Source: Actinobacteria bacterium UBA4426 (GTDB lineage: Bacteria; Actinomycetota; Actinomycetes; S36-B12). Taken from it: 64,000 nucleotides of DNA. Within the stretch, counting starts at the first letter, position 1, and each line of letters starts with the position of its first letter. Under the pieces are notes generated by a model. The model did no database searches, was not told the DNA's origin, and saw only the letters and a program-made list of their open reading frames with translations. Of the stretch, positions 7,967-16,740 are shown one piece after another. A program made the translations under genes and the position numbers. The DNA is taken from NCBI GenBank assembly GCA_002390705.1, contig DGQA01000005.1, forward strand, positions 183,522 to 247,521. The letters are read 5' to 3'.

Positions 7967-9487
7967 ATGACCACTGTGGGCGTAGACCCAGATCGCCGTC
8001 CAATTTTTTTAGTCACCGGAGCAACGGGCTATGTTGGGGGTCGCCTCGTCAGAGAGTTAGTCGAACGTGGCGTACGAGTTCGTGCACTCGCCCGACACCC
8101 CGAGCGGCTCCGCGATTTCCCGTGGGCGGATCAGATCGAAATTGCAGCTGGGGATGCCGGTGATCCTGAATCTCTGAGCCAGGCAATGCAGGGGGTAAGC
8201 GTTGCCTACTACTTACTCCACTCGCTCCAAGAAGGCCACAACCTCGAACGTGAGGAACGCCGCATCGCCGAAAATTTTGCTCAATGCGCTGCAAAGGCCG
8301 ATTTGTCACGGATCGTGTACTTGGGTGGACTCGCGCCCGACGTGCCCGCAAAAAAAATGTCCCCTCACATGCGATCCCGGGTTGAGGTCGGGCAAATCCT
8401 GCACGACTCTGGCGTACCAACGATCGAGTTTCGCGCCGCGGTCATTATTGGATCTGGTTCGGCTTCCTTCGAAATGCTGCGCTACCTCACCGAGCGACTC
8501 CCGGCCATGATTACCCCGAGATGGGTCCGAACTAAAACACAGCCGATTGCAGTGCGAGATGTCCTGCGTTATCTGGTCTTGGCCGCCGACCTACCACCGG
8601 AAGTGAGTAGGACTTTTGACATCGGAGGGCCTGACGTTTTGGCTTACCAGTCCATGATGCAACGCTATGCCAAAGTCGCCGGACTGCCCCGCCGATTAAT
8701 TTTGCCCATCAACTTGTTGTCACCTCAGCTGTCAAGCCATTGGGTGGGGATGGTGACGCCCGTACCACGTGCCATCGCCAGGCCGCTCGTTCAGTCCTTG
8801 ACACATCCTTCAGTATGTCTGGAGTCGGATATCAAGAAATTTATTCCTGACCCACCGGATGGACTCTTCCCTTTCGACCAAGCCGTCGCCCTAGCGCTAA
8901 CCCGTATTCGAGACGCCGAAGTGGCCACCCGGTGGTCAAGCGCGAGCACACCGGGCGCTCCCAGCGAGCCGCTGCCCAGTGATCCGCATTGGGCCGGCGG
9001 AACACTTTATGAAGATGTTCGGGTCCTTGACTCAAGCGCGACACCAGAAGAATTGTGGGTGGCAGTTGATTGTATCGGCGGACATAACGGTTGGTATTCA
9101 GCAAAGTTATTGTGGGAAGTGCGCGGCTTCATTGACCGGGCCGTGGGTGGGGTCGGATTAAGACGCGGCCGCCGAGACCCGAACTCTTTGAAGGTGGGTG
9201 ACACCGTTGATTTTTGGCGCGTTGAAGAGCGGGAAACTCCCGCCTTGCTTCGGCTACGGGCGGAAATGAAGATGCCTGGAAGAGCCTGGCTGGAATTTGT
9301 CGTGAGTGCTGGCGAAAATGGTGGGTCTCGACTCACCCAGCGAGCTGTTTACTGGCCCAAGGGTCTGAGCGGTCACGCATACTGGTGGTCGGTTGCACCA
9401 TTTCATGCCTTCGTGTTTCCACCCATGGCCAAACATATTGTCGAGCGAGCGGAATCTGCGCCTGCGCCAGCCTCAATCACTGAGTAA
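7967..9487 (+). CDS. SDR-family NAD(P)-binding protein with DUF2867 domain
   Basis: A 506-residue two-domain protein. The N-terminal Rossmann domain begins FLVTGATGYVGGRLVRELVE (residues 14-33) and continues with the ARHPERL loop that often fixes cofactor choice, then RIVYLGGLAPDVP and the atypical-SDR helix EFRAAVIIGSGSASFEMLRY. The C-terminal third, from about residue 350, is a DUF2867 domain (NGWYSAKLLWEVRGFIDRAV and RLTQRAVYWPKGLSGHAYWW). Such fusions are common in actinobacteria, and the substrate is unknown. The frame opens earlier at 7931, but ATG 7967 begins the recognisable protein. It follows the Blh gene by 73 bases on the same strand. Confidence 0.8.
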   Translation: MTTVGVDPDRRPIFLVTGATGYVGGRLVRELVERGVRVRALARHPERLRDFPWADQIEIAAGDAGDPESLSQAMQGVSVAYYLLHSLQEGHNLEREERRIAENFAQCAAKADLSRIVYLGGLAPDVPAKKMSPHMRSRVEVGQILHDSGVPTIEFRAAVIIGSGSASFEMLRYLTERLPAMITPRWVRTKTQPIAVRDVLRYLVLAADLPPEVSRTFDIGGPDVLAYQSMMQRYAKVAGLPRRLILPINLLSPQLSSHWVGMVTPVPRAIARPLVQSLTHPSVCLESDIKKFIPDPPDGLFPFDQAVALALTRIRDAEVATRWSSASTPGAPSEPLPSDPHWAGGTLYEDVRVLDSSATPEELWVAVDCIGGHNGWYSAKLLWEVRGFIDRAVGGVGLRRGRRDPNSLKVGDTVDFWRVEERETPALLRLRAEMKMPGRAWLEFVVSAGENGGSRLTQRAVYWPKGLSGHAYWWSVAPFHAFVFPPMAKHIVERAESAPAPASITE

Positions 9488-9694
9488 ACACGGTGCGGTG
9501 TGAAAATTCGTAACACACCCGACTTCTATGGGTCTCCAACGGCGACCGCACCCAGAATCCTTGGCAAGGGCGCCATGAAGGGCGACTGGGAATCCGTGCT
9601 CCCAACAAAAAACTAGGACTCTCCGGACCCAATGAAATTTAGTCTTGCCTACTTGTCGCATGCGAAACTTGGAAATCCCTAAACTAGGGGGATC

Positions 9695-10708
9695 GTGTCT
9701 ACAGAACCTGTCCCCACAAAATTACCTTCTAATCAATTTGACCACTTTTATAAAGGTGGATATCGAATTGGAAAGCTGCGCAATGGTCCGGGTGGACCCA
9801 TGCGACCCGAGGAATGGATTGGGTCAACCACAACTAGATTTGGGGAGGACTCAACCGGGCTATCCAAGTTGGCAGATGGAACTTTGTTAAAAGATGCCAT
9901 TGACGTCAATCCGGTCCCCTGGTTGGGGCAGAAGCATCTTGACAAGTTTGGGACGTCTACGGAGATCTTGGTCAAGTTACTAGATCCTGATCAACGGCTA
10001 CCTGTTCACTACCATCCAGATCAAAAATTTTCTGCTGAAAAATTGCACGTTAATCACGGCAAGACCGAGGCATGGATAATTCTTGAAGCTCCCCCAAAGG
10101 CCAGGGTGGGATTGGGATTTAACCGCCAGATGGAGAAATCTGAAGTCGCCGCACTCGTGGCAGCACATGACTCCGAGGGACTGCTTGATTCCTTGGTCTT
10201 CACGGAGGTAACTGCAGGTGACGCGGTGTTTGTGCCTGCCGGAATTCCCCACGCCATTGAATCCGGGATATTTGTTCTTGAACTTCAAGAACCAACGGAC
10301 CTTTCAATTCTCTTGGAGTGGGATGGCTTCGCGGTTGACGGTGATAAAGATGGTCACCTCAACCTCGGGTTTGACAGTGCTCTTGATGCGTTACGGCTCT
10401 CACCGCTCAGCGAAAAGGAAAGCTCGCTAGTCATTAGTAAGTTTGACACGGCGGCCGATTCAACACATTCAATTTTCCAGTCGATCGCGGACCCATTTTT
10501 TCGGGCTGACTATCTCACCGGAAACGGCGAAGAAACACCTGCAGGATTTGGGATTTTCATGTGCTTGTCAGGCACAGGAAAACTTAATTTTCATAACTAC
10601 GATCAACTATCGGTGGCTATCGGTGATGCCGTCGTGATACCCCACTCTGCCGGCAGTTTTCAGATCAATGGCTGCGCTGGAATTTTGTGCCGCCCTCCCG
10701 AGGCCTGA
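9695..10708 (+). CDS. manA: Class I mannose-6-phosphate isomerase-like protein
   Basis: A 337-residue cupin-type isomerase starting at GTG with AGGGGGATC just before it. The metal site is visible as RLPVHYHPDQ (two His) and GKTEAWIIL (Glu). The second cupin part has the GDAVFVPAGIPHAIESG stretch with a further His. The family interconverts mannose-6-phosphate and fructose-6-phosphate with zinc in the cytosol. The C-terminal half (residues 220-337) is a second cupin with weaker motifs (FGIFMCLSGTGKL, IGDAVVIPHSAG). It lies beside the decayed sugar locus at 10.7-13.5 kb, and its specificity may differ from mannose. Confidence 0.72.
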   Translation: MSTEPVPTKLPSNQFDHFYKGGYRIGKLRNGPGGPMRPEEWIGSTTTRFGEDSTGLSKLADGTLLKDAIDVNPVPWLGQKHLDKFGTSTEILVKLLDPDQRLPVHYHPDQKFSAEKLHVNHGKTEAWIILEAPPKARVGLGFNRQMEKSEVAALVAAHDSEGLLDSLVFTEVTAGDAVFVPAGIPHAIESGIFVLELQEPTDLSILLEWDGFAVDGDKDGHLNLGFDSALDALRLSPLSEKESSLVISKFDTAADSTHSIFQSIADPFFRADYLTGNGEETPAGFGIFMCLSGTGKLNFHNYDQLSVAIGDAVVIPHSAGSFQINGCAGILCRPPEA

Positions 10709-10735
10709 CCCCGGTCTCAACAACAAATACTCGCG

Positions 10736-11014
10736 TCACCTGTAACCGAATGCCTCAGCTTCCGTCAGCGTGTCATCGAAGCGTTCGACTCCAACTGAAG
10801 TGGAGTGCGATTGAAAATTTTGCGCATCTGTCGCTACGCCAAGCCTAATGCAGTCCTGAACGCCCCAGTATTCGTATAATTCATACCCGAATACGGAGGC
10901 AAACGCGTCCCCTGCACCAGTGGTTCCTGGGATCTGTGCCTCGGGTACTTTCACCGATCCTTGTCGCCAGGTTTTACCGGTCGAGTAAACCGCAACCGCG
11001 CACAAGTCGTGCAC
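10736..11014 (-). pseudogene. PfkB-type sugar kinase, C-terminal remnant
   Basis: About 90 codons equal to the end of a PfkB/ribokinase-family sugar kinase. The signature 2 motif is present (IPGTTGAGDAFASVFGYELY, with the catalytic Asp in GAGDAF), followed by a normal family C-terminus ending EAEAFGYR. The N-terminal two thirds, including the substrate and nucleotide lid region, is missing. Instead the sequence runs directly into the start of a DeoR-type regulator on the same strand. A deletion therefore fused two neighbouring genes of one operon. It cannot encode a working kinase. Confidence 0.75.
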
Positions 11015-11195
11015 GTCCAGATCGTTCGAGGGCCTTTAGAGCACAGCAGATGGTCATCGGGTGCACGCCGAGCCGCTTGGCCGCGTCCTCAATACCCACA
11101 CGATTCTCCTCGCGCAGCGTCCACGACGGTCGTTCCTGACGCTCTTCGGCGGAAAGAGATCCTTCGATAATCATGGGTCTCCTGTTGGCCACCAT
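10974..11195 (-). pseudogene. DeoR-family regulator, N-terminal remnant
   Basis: The first 67 codons match the N-terminus of a DeoR-type repressor, with the helix-turn-helix NRVGIEDAAKRLGVHPMTIC and ALKALERSGRARLVRGCG after it. The intact pattern would read MTIRRDL-x-ALE. The frame then stops within a few codons at the join to the kinase remnant, so the effector-binding domain is gone. It starts head to head with the aldolase/dehydrogenase gene, the usual position for the regulator of such an operon. Confidence 0.7.
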
Positions 11196-11251
11196 TGTTA
11201 TACCTTGTTAATCTCTCATCTTATTACATGGCCACTAAATCGGGAGTTATT

Positions 11252-13288
11252 GTGAAGTCGTCCACCATCGCCGACCTACTCGGCAGATCGAACCGACTCG
11301 GCTCCGATCCGCGCAACACCAACTACGCTGGTGGTAACACCTCAGCCTGCGGTGAGGTCGTCGACCCCGTCACGGGTAAACCGATTGAGGTCATGTGGGT
11401 TAAAGGCTCCGGCGGCGACCTTGGAACACTCACCGAAGCCGGACTTTCCGTCCTGCGCCTTGATCGAATGCGAGGACTAGTTGACGTATTCCGAGGCGAG
11501 GAGCACGACGACGAAATGGTCGCGGCCTTTAGCTACTGCCTGCATGGCACTGGTGGGGCCACCCCATCTATCGACACGGCAATGCACGGACTGATCGGTC
11601 TCGCCCATGTGGATCACCTCCACCCCGACTCTGGTATCGCTCTTGCCACTGCCGCTGATGGCCCCGAACTCACTCGACGGTGTTTCGGTGAGACCGTCGT
11701 CTGGGTGCCTTGGCGCCGACCGGGCTTTGCGCTCGCACTAGATATTGCCGAAATTCAACGCAGCAACCCGCAGGCGATCGGCTGCGTTTTGGGCGGACAT
11801 GGCATCACTGCTTGGGGCAGCACATCCAAGGAGTGCGAGGCAAACTCTGAGCGCATCATCGGCACCGCTGAGCGATTTATCAACGAAAATGGCCGCCCCG
11901 ACCCTTTTGGTGCTGTGCTACCAGGATACGAGCCCCTGCCCGAGGAGGAGCGCTACGCACTTGCAGCCCAACTAGCACCCGTCATCCGCGGTATGGCTTC
12001 GCGCGATCGACGTATGGTCGGACACTTGACGGACAGCAATGTCGTTCTTGACTTCCTGTCACGCGAACGTCACCGTGAACTTGCCGCTCTGGGTACTTCG
12101 TGTCCTGATCATTTCCTGCGCACGAAGGTGCGACCTATGGTGCTCGATCTCCCACCATCATCACCCGTAGCGGAGATTGAAGCTCGACTGCACGAACTGC
12201 ACGAGGAGTATCGGACTGAGTATGCGGCCTACTACACGCGGTGGGCTACACCGCAGAGCCCGCCCATGCGCGGTGCAGATCCTGCCATCGTTCTTGTCCC
12301 TGGAGTCGGCATGTTTTCCTTCGGCGCAAACAAACAAACTGCCCGAGTCGCGGGAGAGTTCTACCTCAACGCCATCAACGTGATGCACGGTGCTGAAGCG
12401 CTTTCCACCTACGATCCCATCTCCGAACAGGAGAAGTTCCGCATCGAGTACTGGGCTTTGGAGGAGGCAAAACTACAACGGATGCCCGCACCCAAGCGAC
12501 ATGCTGGTCGCGTTGCACTTGTCACCGGTGGGGGCAGCGGGATTGGAAAAGCGACCGCCGAAACACTTGTCCGCGATGGAGCAGTTGTTATCATCGCCGA
12601 TCGCGATATAGAGGCCGCGCTCGCCGTCGCTGAGCAACTCGGTGGTCCTGACGTTGCGGTTGCGGTGGAGACCGATGTGACAGATGAAGTCGCAGTGCAC
12701 TCCATGGTCGCCGCTGCTGCTTTGGCATTTGGTGGCGTTGATCTGGTCGTGAACAACGCAGGCCTTTCCATTAGTCAGCCTCTGCTCGAGACCACGCTCC
12801 ATGACGGGGACCTGCAACACGATGTTATGGCTCGAGGATCATTCCTCGTCTCACGCGAGTGTGGGCGAGTGATGATCGCCCAGAAAATGGGTGGTGACAT
12901 TATCTACATCTCAAGTAAGAACGCTGTCCTTGCAGGCCCGACAAACATCGCCTACAGCGCAGAAAAAGCGAATCAGCCGCATCAGGTGCGACTGCTCGCT
13001 GTCGAGTTAGGCGAGTACGGCGTCCGCGTCAACGGCGTTGCCCCAGACGGCGTTGTTCAAGGGTCCGCAATATTCGCAGGAGAATGGGGAGCAGATCGGG
13101 CGGCAGGCTACGGAGTGGAAGAAAAAGACCTCGGCGTTTTCGATGCACGACGCACTTTATTGAAGCGTGAAGTCTTGCCAGCAGATGTTGCTGCCGTCGT
13201 GAGCACGCTCGCCTCAGATGAGTTCTCGCGCACCACAGGCCTGATCGTACCCGTGGACTCCGGGGTGGCCGCAGCATTCCAACGCTAG
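11252..13288 (+). CDS. Bifunctional sugar-phosphate aldolase / short-chain dehydrogenase (RhaD-type)
   Basis: A 678-residue fusion. Residues 1 to about 410 are a class II aldolase/adducin-like domain: RSNRLGSDPRNTNYAGGNTS, the metal-binding HVDHLHPDSG and a later GGHGITAWG. From about residue 425 there is an SDR domain with VALVTGGGSGIGKATAETLV, NNAG and the catalytic pair in YSAEKANQPHQVR, ending VPVDSGVAAAF. Family members split rhamnulose-1-phosphate (or a related deoxysugar phosphate) into DHAP and lactaldehyde and oxidise or reduce the aldehyde. GTG 11252 with GGGAG five bases before it is preferred over ATG 11228 or 11195. The gene is intact although its partners are remnants, so it may be a survivor or be decaying slowly. 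Confidence 0.8.
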   Translation: MKSSTIADLLGRSNRLGSDPRNTNYAGGNTSACGEVVDPVTGKPIEVMWVKGSGGDLGTLTEAGLSVLRLDRMRGLVDVFRGEEHDDEMVAAFSYCLHGTGGATPSIDTAMHGLIGLAHVDHLHPDSGIALATAADGPELTRRCFGETVVWVPWRRPGFALALDIAEIQRSNPQAIGCVLGGHGITAWGSTSKECEANSERIIGTAERFINENGRPDPFGAVLPGYEPLPEEERYALAAQLAPVIRGMASRDRRMVGHLTDSNVVLDFLSRERHRELAALGTSCPDHFLRTKVRPMVLDLPPSSPVAEIEARLHELHEEYRTEYAAYYTRWATPQSPPMRGADPAIVLVPGVGMFSFGANKQTARVAGEFYLNAINVMHGAEALSTYDPISEQEKFRIEYWALEEAKLQRMPAPKRHAGRVALVTGGGSGIGKATAETLVRDGAVVIIADRDIEAALAVAEQLGGPDVAVAVETDVTDEVAVHSMVAAAALAFGGVDLVVNNAGLSISQPLLETTLHDGDLQHDVMARGSFLVSRECGRVMIAQKMGGDIIYISSKNAVLAGPTNIAYSAEKANQPHQVRLLAVELGEYGVRVNGVAPDGVVQGSAIFAGEWGADRAAGYGVEEKDLGVFDARRTLLKREVLPADVAAVVSTLASDEFSRTTGLIVPVDSGVAAAFQR

Positions 13289-13299
13289 GAGGGCCCAGA

Positions 13300-13469
13300 T
13301 CCACCCAGTAGGGGCGCAGTCGAACCATTGAACCGTCGAGTTGATCAATGCTGGTGACGCCCATGAGTTGCAGTGTGGTCTTGATCTCTTTAGACAGGAT
13401 GTCTAAGACTCGCTGCACCCCATACTGACCGCCCGCCATGATCAACGACGGTAGTTGTGGAGCAAGAAT
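13300..13469 (-). pseudogene. LldD-type alpha-hydroxy-acid oxidase, C-terminal remnant
   Basis: Directly after the stop of the spermidine-synthase-like gene (TGA at 13470-13472) the same frame reads LIMAGGQYGVQRVLDILSKE and then TTLQLMGVTSIDQLDG. This is the C-terminal end of FMN-dependent L-lactate or mandelate dehydrogenases (normally preceded by GRPYLYGL). There is no start codon or FMN-binding core. An L-lactate oxidase fits a deoxysugar operon that releases lactaldehyde and lactate, so it is read as another relic of that operon. Confidence 0.7.
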
Positions 13470-14180
13470 TCAGCGGCTGGCCACGTACACGGAGTTGGCT
13501 GATTCCCCGCCGGTGAGTGGATTGGGGAAACTCACAACATGCGTCGATGCTTCAGTAAAGGCGCCGGACAAGACCCCAAGAAACTCCTGATCCGGCGGGT
13601 CGTCCGACCAGAGCGCGAATACACCGTTCGGCTTCAAGTGACGCCGCATGGACTGCAGACCCTCCCTTAAATAGAACGACGAGTGGCTTTGGTGCAGCAC
13701 GTGTCGCGGGGTGTGATCTATGTCCAACAGGATAGCGTCGTACTGATCTGGTCGGCCCGCACCGAAACCCACCGGTCCATCAATAAGTGCGAAGAAGTCA
13801 CCCTCGAGCAGGTGGGTTCGCGAATCAGTTGCGAGCCCTGCCGTATCGGGCAAGAGCTCGCGCTGATGCCAGTTGATCACCGGAGCAATCGCCTCAACGA
13901 CGGTCAGGCTCTGGACTCGAGGATCGGCCAATGCAGCGACAGCGGTGTATCCCAATCCCAGACCACCCACCAGCACTTCAATGCGATCGCCAGTTACTTG
14001 TGCAAGTCCAATTCGGGCAAGCTCGATCTCAGCAACGGTGAACAGGCTGGACATGAGGAACTCCTCCCCCAGCTTCACCTCATAGACGTTGACTCCCAGC
14101 GTCGGGTCTACTCGGCGTCGGAGGGAGATCTCTCCTCGAGGCGTGTCCTGCCAGTCGATCTCTTCAAAGCGCACAGCCAT
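13470..14180 (-). CDS. Spermidine-synthase-like protein
   Basis: A 236-residue protein with a Rossmann methyltransferase fold. It has the nucleotide-binding loop EVLVGGLGLGYTAVAALADP, the acidic residue ending the next strand in LTVVEAIAPVINWHQ, YDAILLDIDHTPRHVLHQS, and the late FALWSDDPPDQEFLGVL. This resembles spermidine-synthase-like proteins without the full polyamine pocket; the substrate is not predictable. ATG 14180 has AAGGAAT in front and is preferred to the longer reading from 14225. It is transcribed away from UbiA, and its 3' end touches the LldD remnant. Confidence 0.72.
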   Translation of the reverse strand: MAVRFEEIDWQDTPRGEISLRRRVDPTLGVNVYEVKLGEEFLMSSLFTVAEIELARIGLAQVTGDRIEVLVGGLGLGYTAVAALADPRVQSLTVVEAIAPVINWHQRELLPDTAGLATDSRTHLLEGDFFALIDGPVGFGAGRPDQYDAILLDIDHTPRHVLHQSHSSFYLREGLQSMRRHLKPNGVFALWSDDPPDQEFLGVLSGAFTEASTHVVSFPNPLTGGESANSVYVASR

Positions 14181-14362
14181 CGCAATTCCTTGTCTCTCAT
14201 GATCAACCCGCGGGTTAGCGCGCAAGTAACGAGCCGAGTTTCCTTAATATAGCGTGATCAAAAACACGTGAGCGTTCACTCACCGACGTCGAGTCAAGTA
14301 TCTATCTCGTTTCGCTCGCACCTGATTACGACACCAAGTAATCGACCGCCTACGGTCAGGGT

Positions 14363-15175
14363 ATGCGATTACTTCAGAGTTTCGTTAGGGCTGCACATCC
14401 GCTGCCCACAATCGCCGTTTCGCTGGTCATCACCGCATTTGCGTGGAGTCTTGGTTGGACCGGCTGGCTACTGGTCACCGTATTCGCAGCGATTCTCATT
14501 GGCCAGTTATCGGTTGGTTGGAGCAACGACGCCTTCGACGCATCTTTAGATGCCCGCGTGGGGCGCGCGAGTAAACCTACGGTGGCGCTAACCGTGTCAG
14601 CCGGCGCACTATGGATCGCCGCAGTTTCCGCACTGATCATTGCAATCCTGCTCAGTTGGGCGGTCGCGGGTTGGTTGGGTGGTTCATTCCACGTATTCGC
14701 GATCCTGATGGCTTGGCTCTATAACATTCGCCTCTCCCGCACCGTGTGGTCCTGGCTCCCGTACGCATTGGCTTTCGGCGCAATGCCAGCCTTCCTTTCT
14801 TTTGGATTGAATGATGAACCCCCGACCGTTTGGGCTGTAGCCGTATTCGCAATCATCGGAGTGAGCGCCCACCTGGCAAACGCATTGCCAGATGCCGACT
14901 CTGATGCTGGAGCAGGGGTGGGTGGAATCGTGGTTCGTTTAGGGAACCGTAGATCCGTGCTTTTGTGTTGGCTCCTACTCGCACTTGGCAGCGGGGTCTT
15001 GGTTGTCGTCAGCTTCTTCGCGAGTACATGGCTGCCTCTTCTCATTGCCGGTGCATTCGTCTCAGCTGTGATCCTAGGCTCGCGTGGGAACCACCGAGCC
15101 GGAATGTTTCATGCACTGATCGCAATGGTGGGCGTTGACGTTGCCGCATTGGTATTTGTCACCGCAATCGGCTAG
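14363..15175 (+). CDS. UbiA-family prenyltransferase
   Basis: A 270-residue membrane protein with about seven to eight helices. The two Asp-rich motifs that bind the prenyl diphosphate through magnesium are present: NDAFDASLDARVGRASKP near residues 54-71 and LPDADSDAGAGVGGIVVRLG near 176-195. The family attaches isoprenoid chains to aromatic acceptors in the membrane. It converges on, and overlaps by four bases, the flavoprotein gene of the type III PKS operon. It could prenylate the phenolic product of that operon, or act on a quinone precursor such as dihydroxynaphthoate. Confidence 0.82.
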   Translation: MRLLQSFVRAAHPLPTIAVSLVITAFAWSLGWTGWLLVTVFAAILIGQLSVGWSNDAFDASLDARVGRASKPTVALTVSAGALWIAAVSALIIAILLSWAVAGWLGGSFHVFAILMAWLYNIRLSRTVWSWLPYALAFGAMPAFLSFGLNDEPPTVWAVAVFAIIGVSAHLANALPDADSDAGAGVGGIVVRLGNRRSVLLCWLLLALGSGVLVVVSFFASTWLPLLIAGAFVSAVILGSRGNHRAGMFHALIAMVGVDVAALVFVTAIG

Positions 15176-16191
15176 GCGGCTAAGGAGTCCACTATCCGGT
15201 TGAAGACTCGTGGCATTGCCCGCGCCGCGGGAACGATCATGGGGCGCAGTCCACGACGAGAGGACGCCCACAGTAATCCGCCGGTCATTAAACGGTAGGA
15301 CCTTGTCACTTTCTGCCACTCGTGCTCATAGCGCTCTGGTTCGTCAGTGAGAACAGCGTTCACTGCTGCTTCGGCTTCGGCAAAACCCAACCGCAAACCT
15401 TCACCGGTCAGTGCATCGATGTAACCGGACGCATCACCGACCAACAGTGCCCGATCGGCCGAACGCGCGCTCACCCGCTGAAGCAGTGGGCCGGCTCCGC
15501 GCAGATCACTCACTCTCGGTACGGAGTCGAGTCGCGCAGCGAGCTCGGGAACTCGTGCAATCGAATCATCAAGGTTAAGGACAGATCGACCAAGAACGGC
15601 AACGCCAACCGTATCGGCACTGATCGGTGTGACATAGATTTCAGAATCTTCCAGCCAGTACACCTCAACTAAATCGCTCCACGGCCTGACACCAAAGTGT
15701 TGGCGAATACCGAAACGTTGCGCACCCGATGTAACTTCTCCGAGCCCAAGGAGCCTTCGCACATTGGAGTGCAATCCGTCAGCACCGACGAGGTAACGGG
15801 CCCGAATCCCTCCCGCTTCTATCCAGCCATTCCCTTGACAGATCGCACTCACTCGACCGGTGACTATTTCGACTCCAAGCTCCAGTGCTCGCTCTTGTAA
15901 CGCGGCGTGTAGGGCAAGGCGCCGCACTCCTCGACCTGGCCCCGAACGGAACCGTGCCTGGGCAACCCTTCCTTTGGAGATGTAACGGATTCCATGAAAG
16001 TCTTGACCGATCGGATCGACGCCAACTGCGCGTAGCCGCGACAGCGCATCGGGCATTAAACCCTCCCCGCACGCTTTATCGATCGGTCCAGGGCGCTGTT
16101 CAACCACAGCAACTTCAAGCCCACTGAGGCGCGCGCGGACAGCAGTCATCAGGCCGACCGGTCCACCTCCTGCAACAACTAGGTCAATCAT
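15172..16191 (-). CDS. FAD-dependent oxidoreductase, geranylgeranyl-reductase/SrsC-like
   Basis: A 339-residue flavoprotein. The FAD-binding start is VAGGGPVGLMTAVRARLSG (residues 6-24), followed by CGEGLMPDALSRL, and later LVGDASGYIDALTGEGLRLG (the second FAD motif). This family includes geranylgeranyl reductases and phenolic-lipid hydroxylases. In the context of a type III PKS and a methyltransferase it resembles SrsC of Streptomyces griseus, which hydroxylates alkylresorcinols to quinols. The start ATG overlaps the methyltransferase stop by four bases, so translation is probably coupled. Confidence 0.8.
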   Translation of the reverse strand: MIDLVVAGGGPVGLMTAVRARLSGLEVAVVEQRPGPIDKACGEGLMPDALSRLRAVGVDPIGQDFHGIRYISKGRVAQARFRSGPGRGVRRLALHAALQERALELGVEIVTGRVSAICQGNGWIEAGGIRARYLVGADGLHSNVRRLLGLGEVTSGAQRFGIRQHFGVRPWSDLVEVYWLEDSEIYVTPISADTVGVAVLGRSVLNLDDSIARVPELAARLDSVPRVSDLRGAGPLLQRVSARSADRALLVGDASGYIDALTGEGLRLGFAEAEAAVNAVLTDEPERYEHEWQKVTRSYRLMTGGLLWASSRRGLRPMIVPAARAMPRVFNRIVDSLAA

Positions 16192-16709
16192 TTGGGAAGT
16201 GTCCCAAGTGCCGCGTTTTCAACCCGAATTCGCACGGCCAGCAGTGGCAGATTTAATGCGGTAAACACGATCGCGGTGACCCATGCGAAGCCGACCATGG
16301 GCAACGCGATTCCCTCGATCACAACGGCGACGTAGTTTGGGTGGCTTAACCAACGGTAGGGGCCTCCCACAGCACGTGGAAGTCCCGGAACAATCACGAC
16401 GAGCGTGTTCCACCGCCGACCCAGAGTTGTAATGCACCACCATCGAAGTGCTTGCGAACCCAGAACCAATGCACACATGGTCCACGCGAAAGCAGGATTG
16501 ATGGGTTTTTGCCACACCCACACTTCAACAAGTGCACCAACAAGCAAAAAGACATGCAGGGCCACCATGTATGGGTAATGGGACCTGCCAAATTCAATAC
16601 CTCCATGTTCCGCGCTCCAACGAAGGTTTCGTTTTGATACGACAAGTTCGATGACTCGCTCCACTGCCACGAGTGCAATCAGGATCGTGAAAAGGATCAT
16701 TGCTGTCAT
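16188..16709 (-). CDS. Isoprenylcysteine carboxyl methyltransferase-family membrane protein, SrsB-like
   Basis: A 173-residue integral membrane methyltransferase with about five helices. The SAM-binding C-terminal motif is GGPYRWLSHPNYVAVVIEG near residues 116-134, with a later conserved Asn (ALNLPLLAVRIRVENAAL), the pattern of the ICMT/PEMT superfamily. Next to type III PKS genes such proteins O-methylate resorcinols or pyrones (SrsB in S. griseus). Its start sits inside a 20-bp tandem duplication just after the PKS stop, and its end overlaps the flavoprotein start. Confidence 0.78.
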   Translation of the reverse strand: MTAMILFTILIALVAVERVIELVVSKRNLRWSAEHGGIEFGRSHYPYMVALHVFLLVGALVEVWVWQKPINPAFAWTMCALVLGSQALRWWCITTLGRRWNTLVVIVPGLPRAVGGPYRWLSHPNYVAVVIEGIALPMVGFAWVTAIVFTALNLPLLAVRIRVENAALGTLPK

Positions 16710-16740
16710 CGGGTCACCATTACTGTCATCGAGTCACCAT
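16701..16740. repeat. 20-bp tandem duplication at the PKS/methyltransferase junction
   Basis: Units 16701-16720 and 16721-16740 differ at two positions. Each copy contains the TGG TGA codons of the PKS end and a GATGACAG block with an ATG. The functional PKS stop is in the right copy and the methyltransferase ATG in the left copy. The duplication spaced the two genes apart and created a 7-codon mini-ORF between them. Confidence 0.7.

Noticed and set aside
9501..9523. GGTGTG...CACACC hairpin after the SDR-DUF2867 gene
   Set aside because: The arms are six bases with an 11-base AT loop and no T-run; weak as a terminator.
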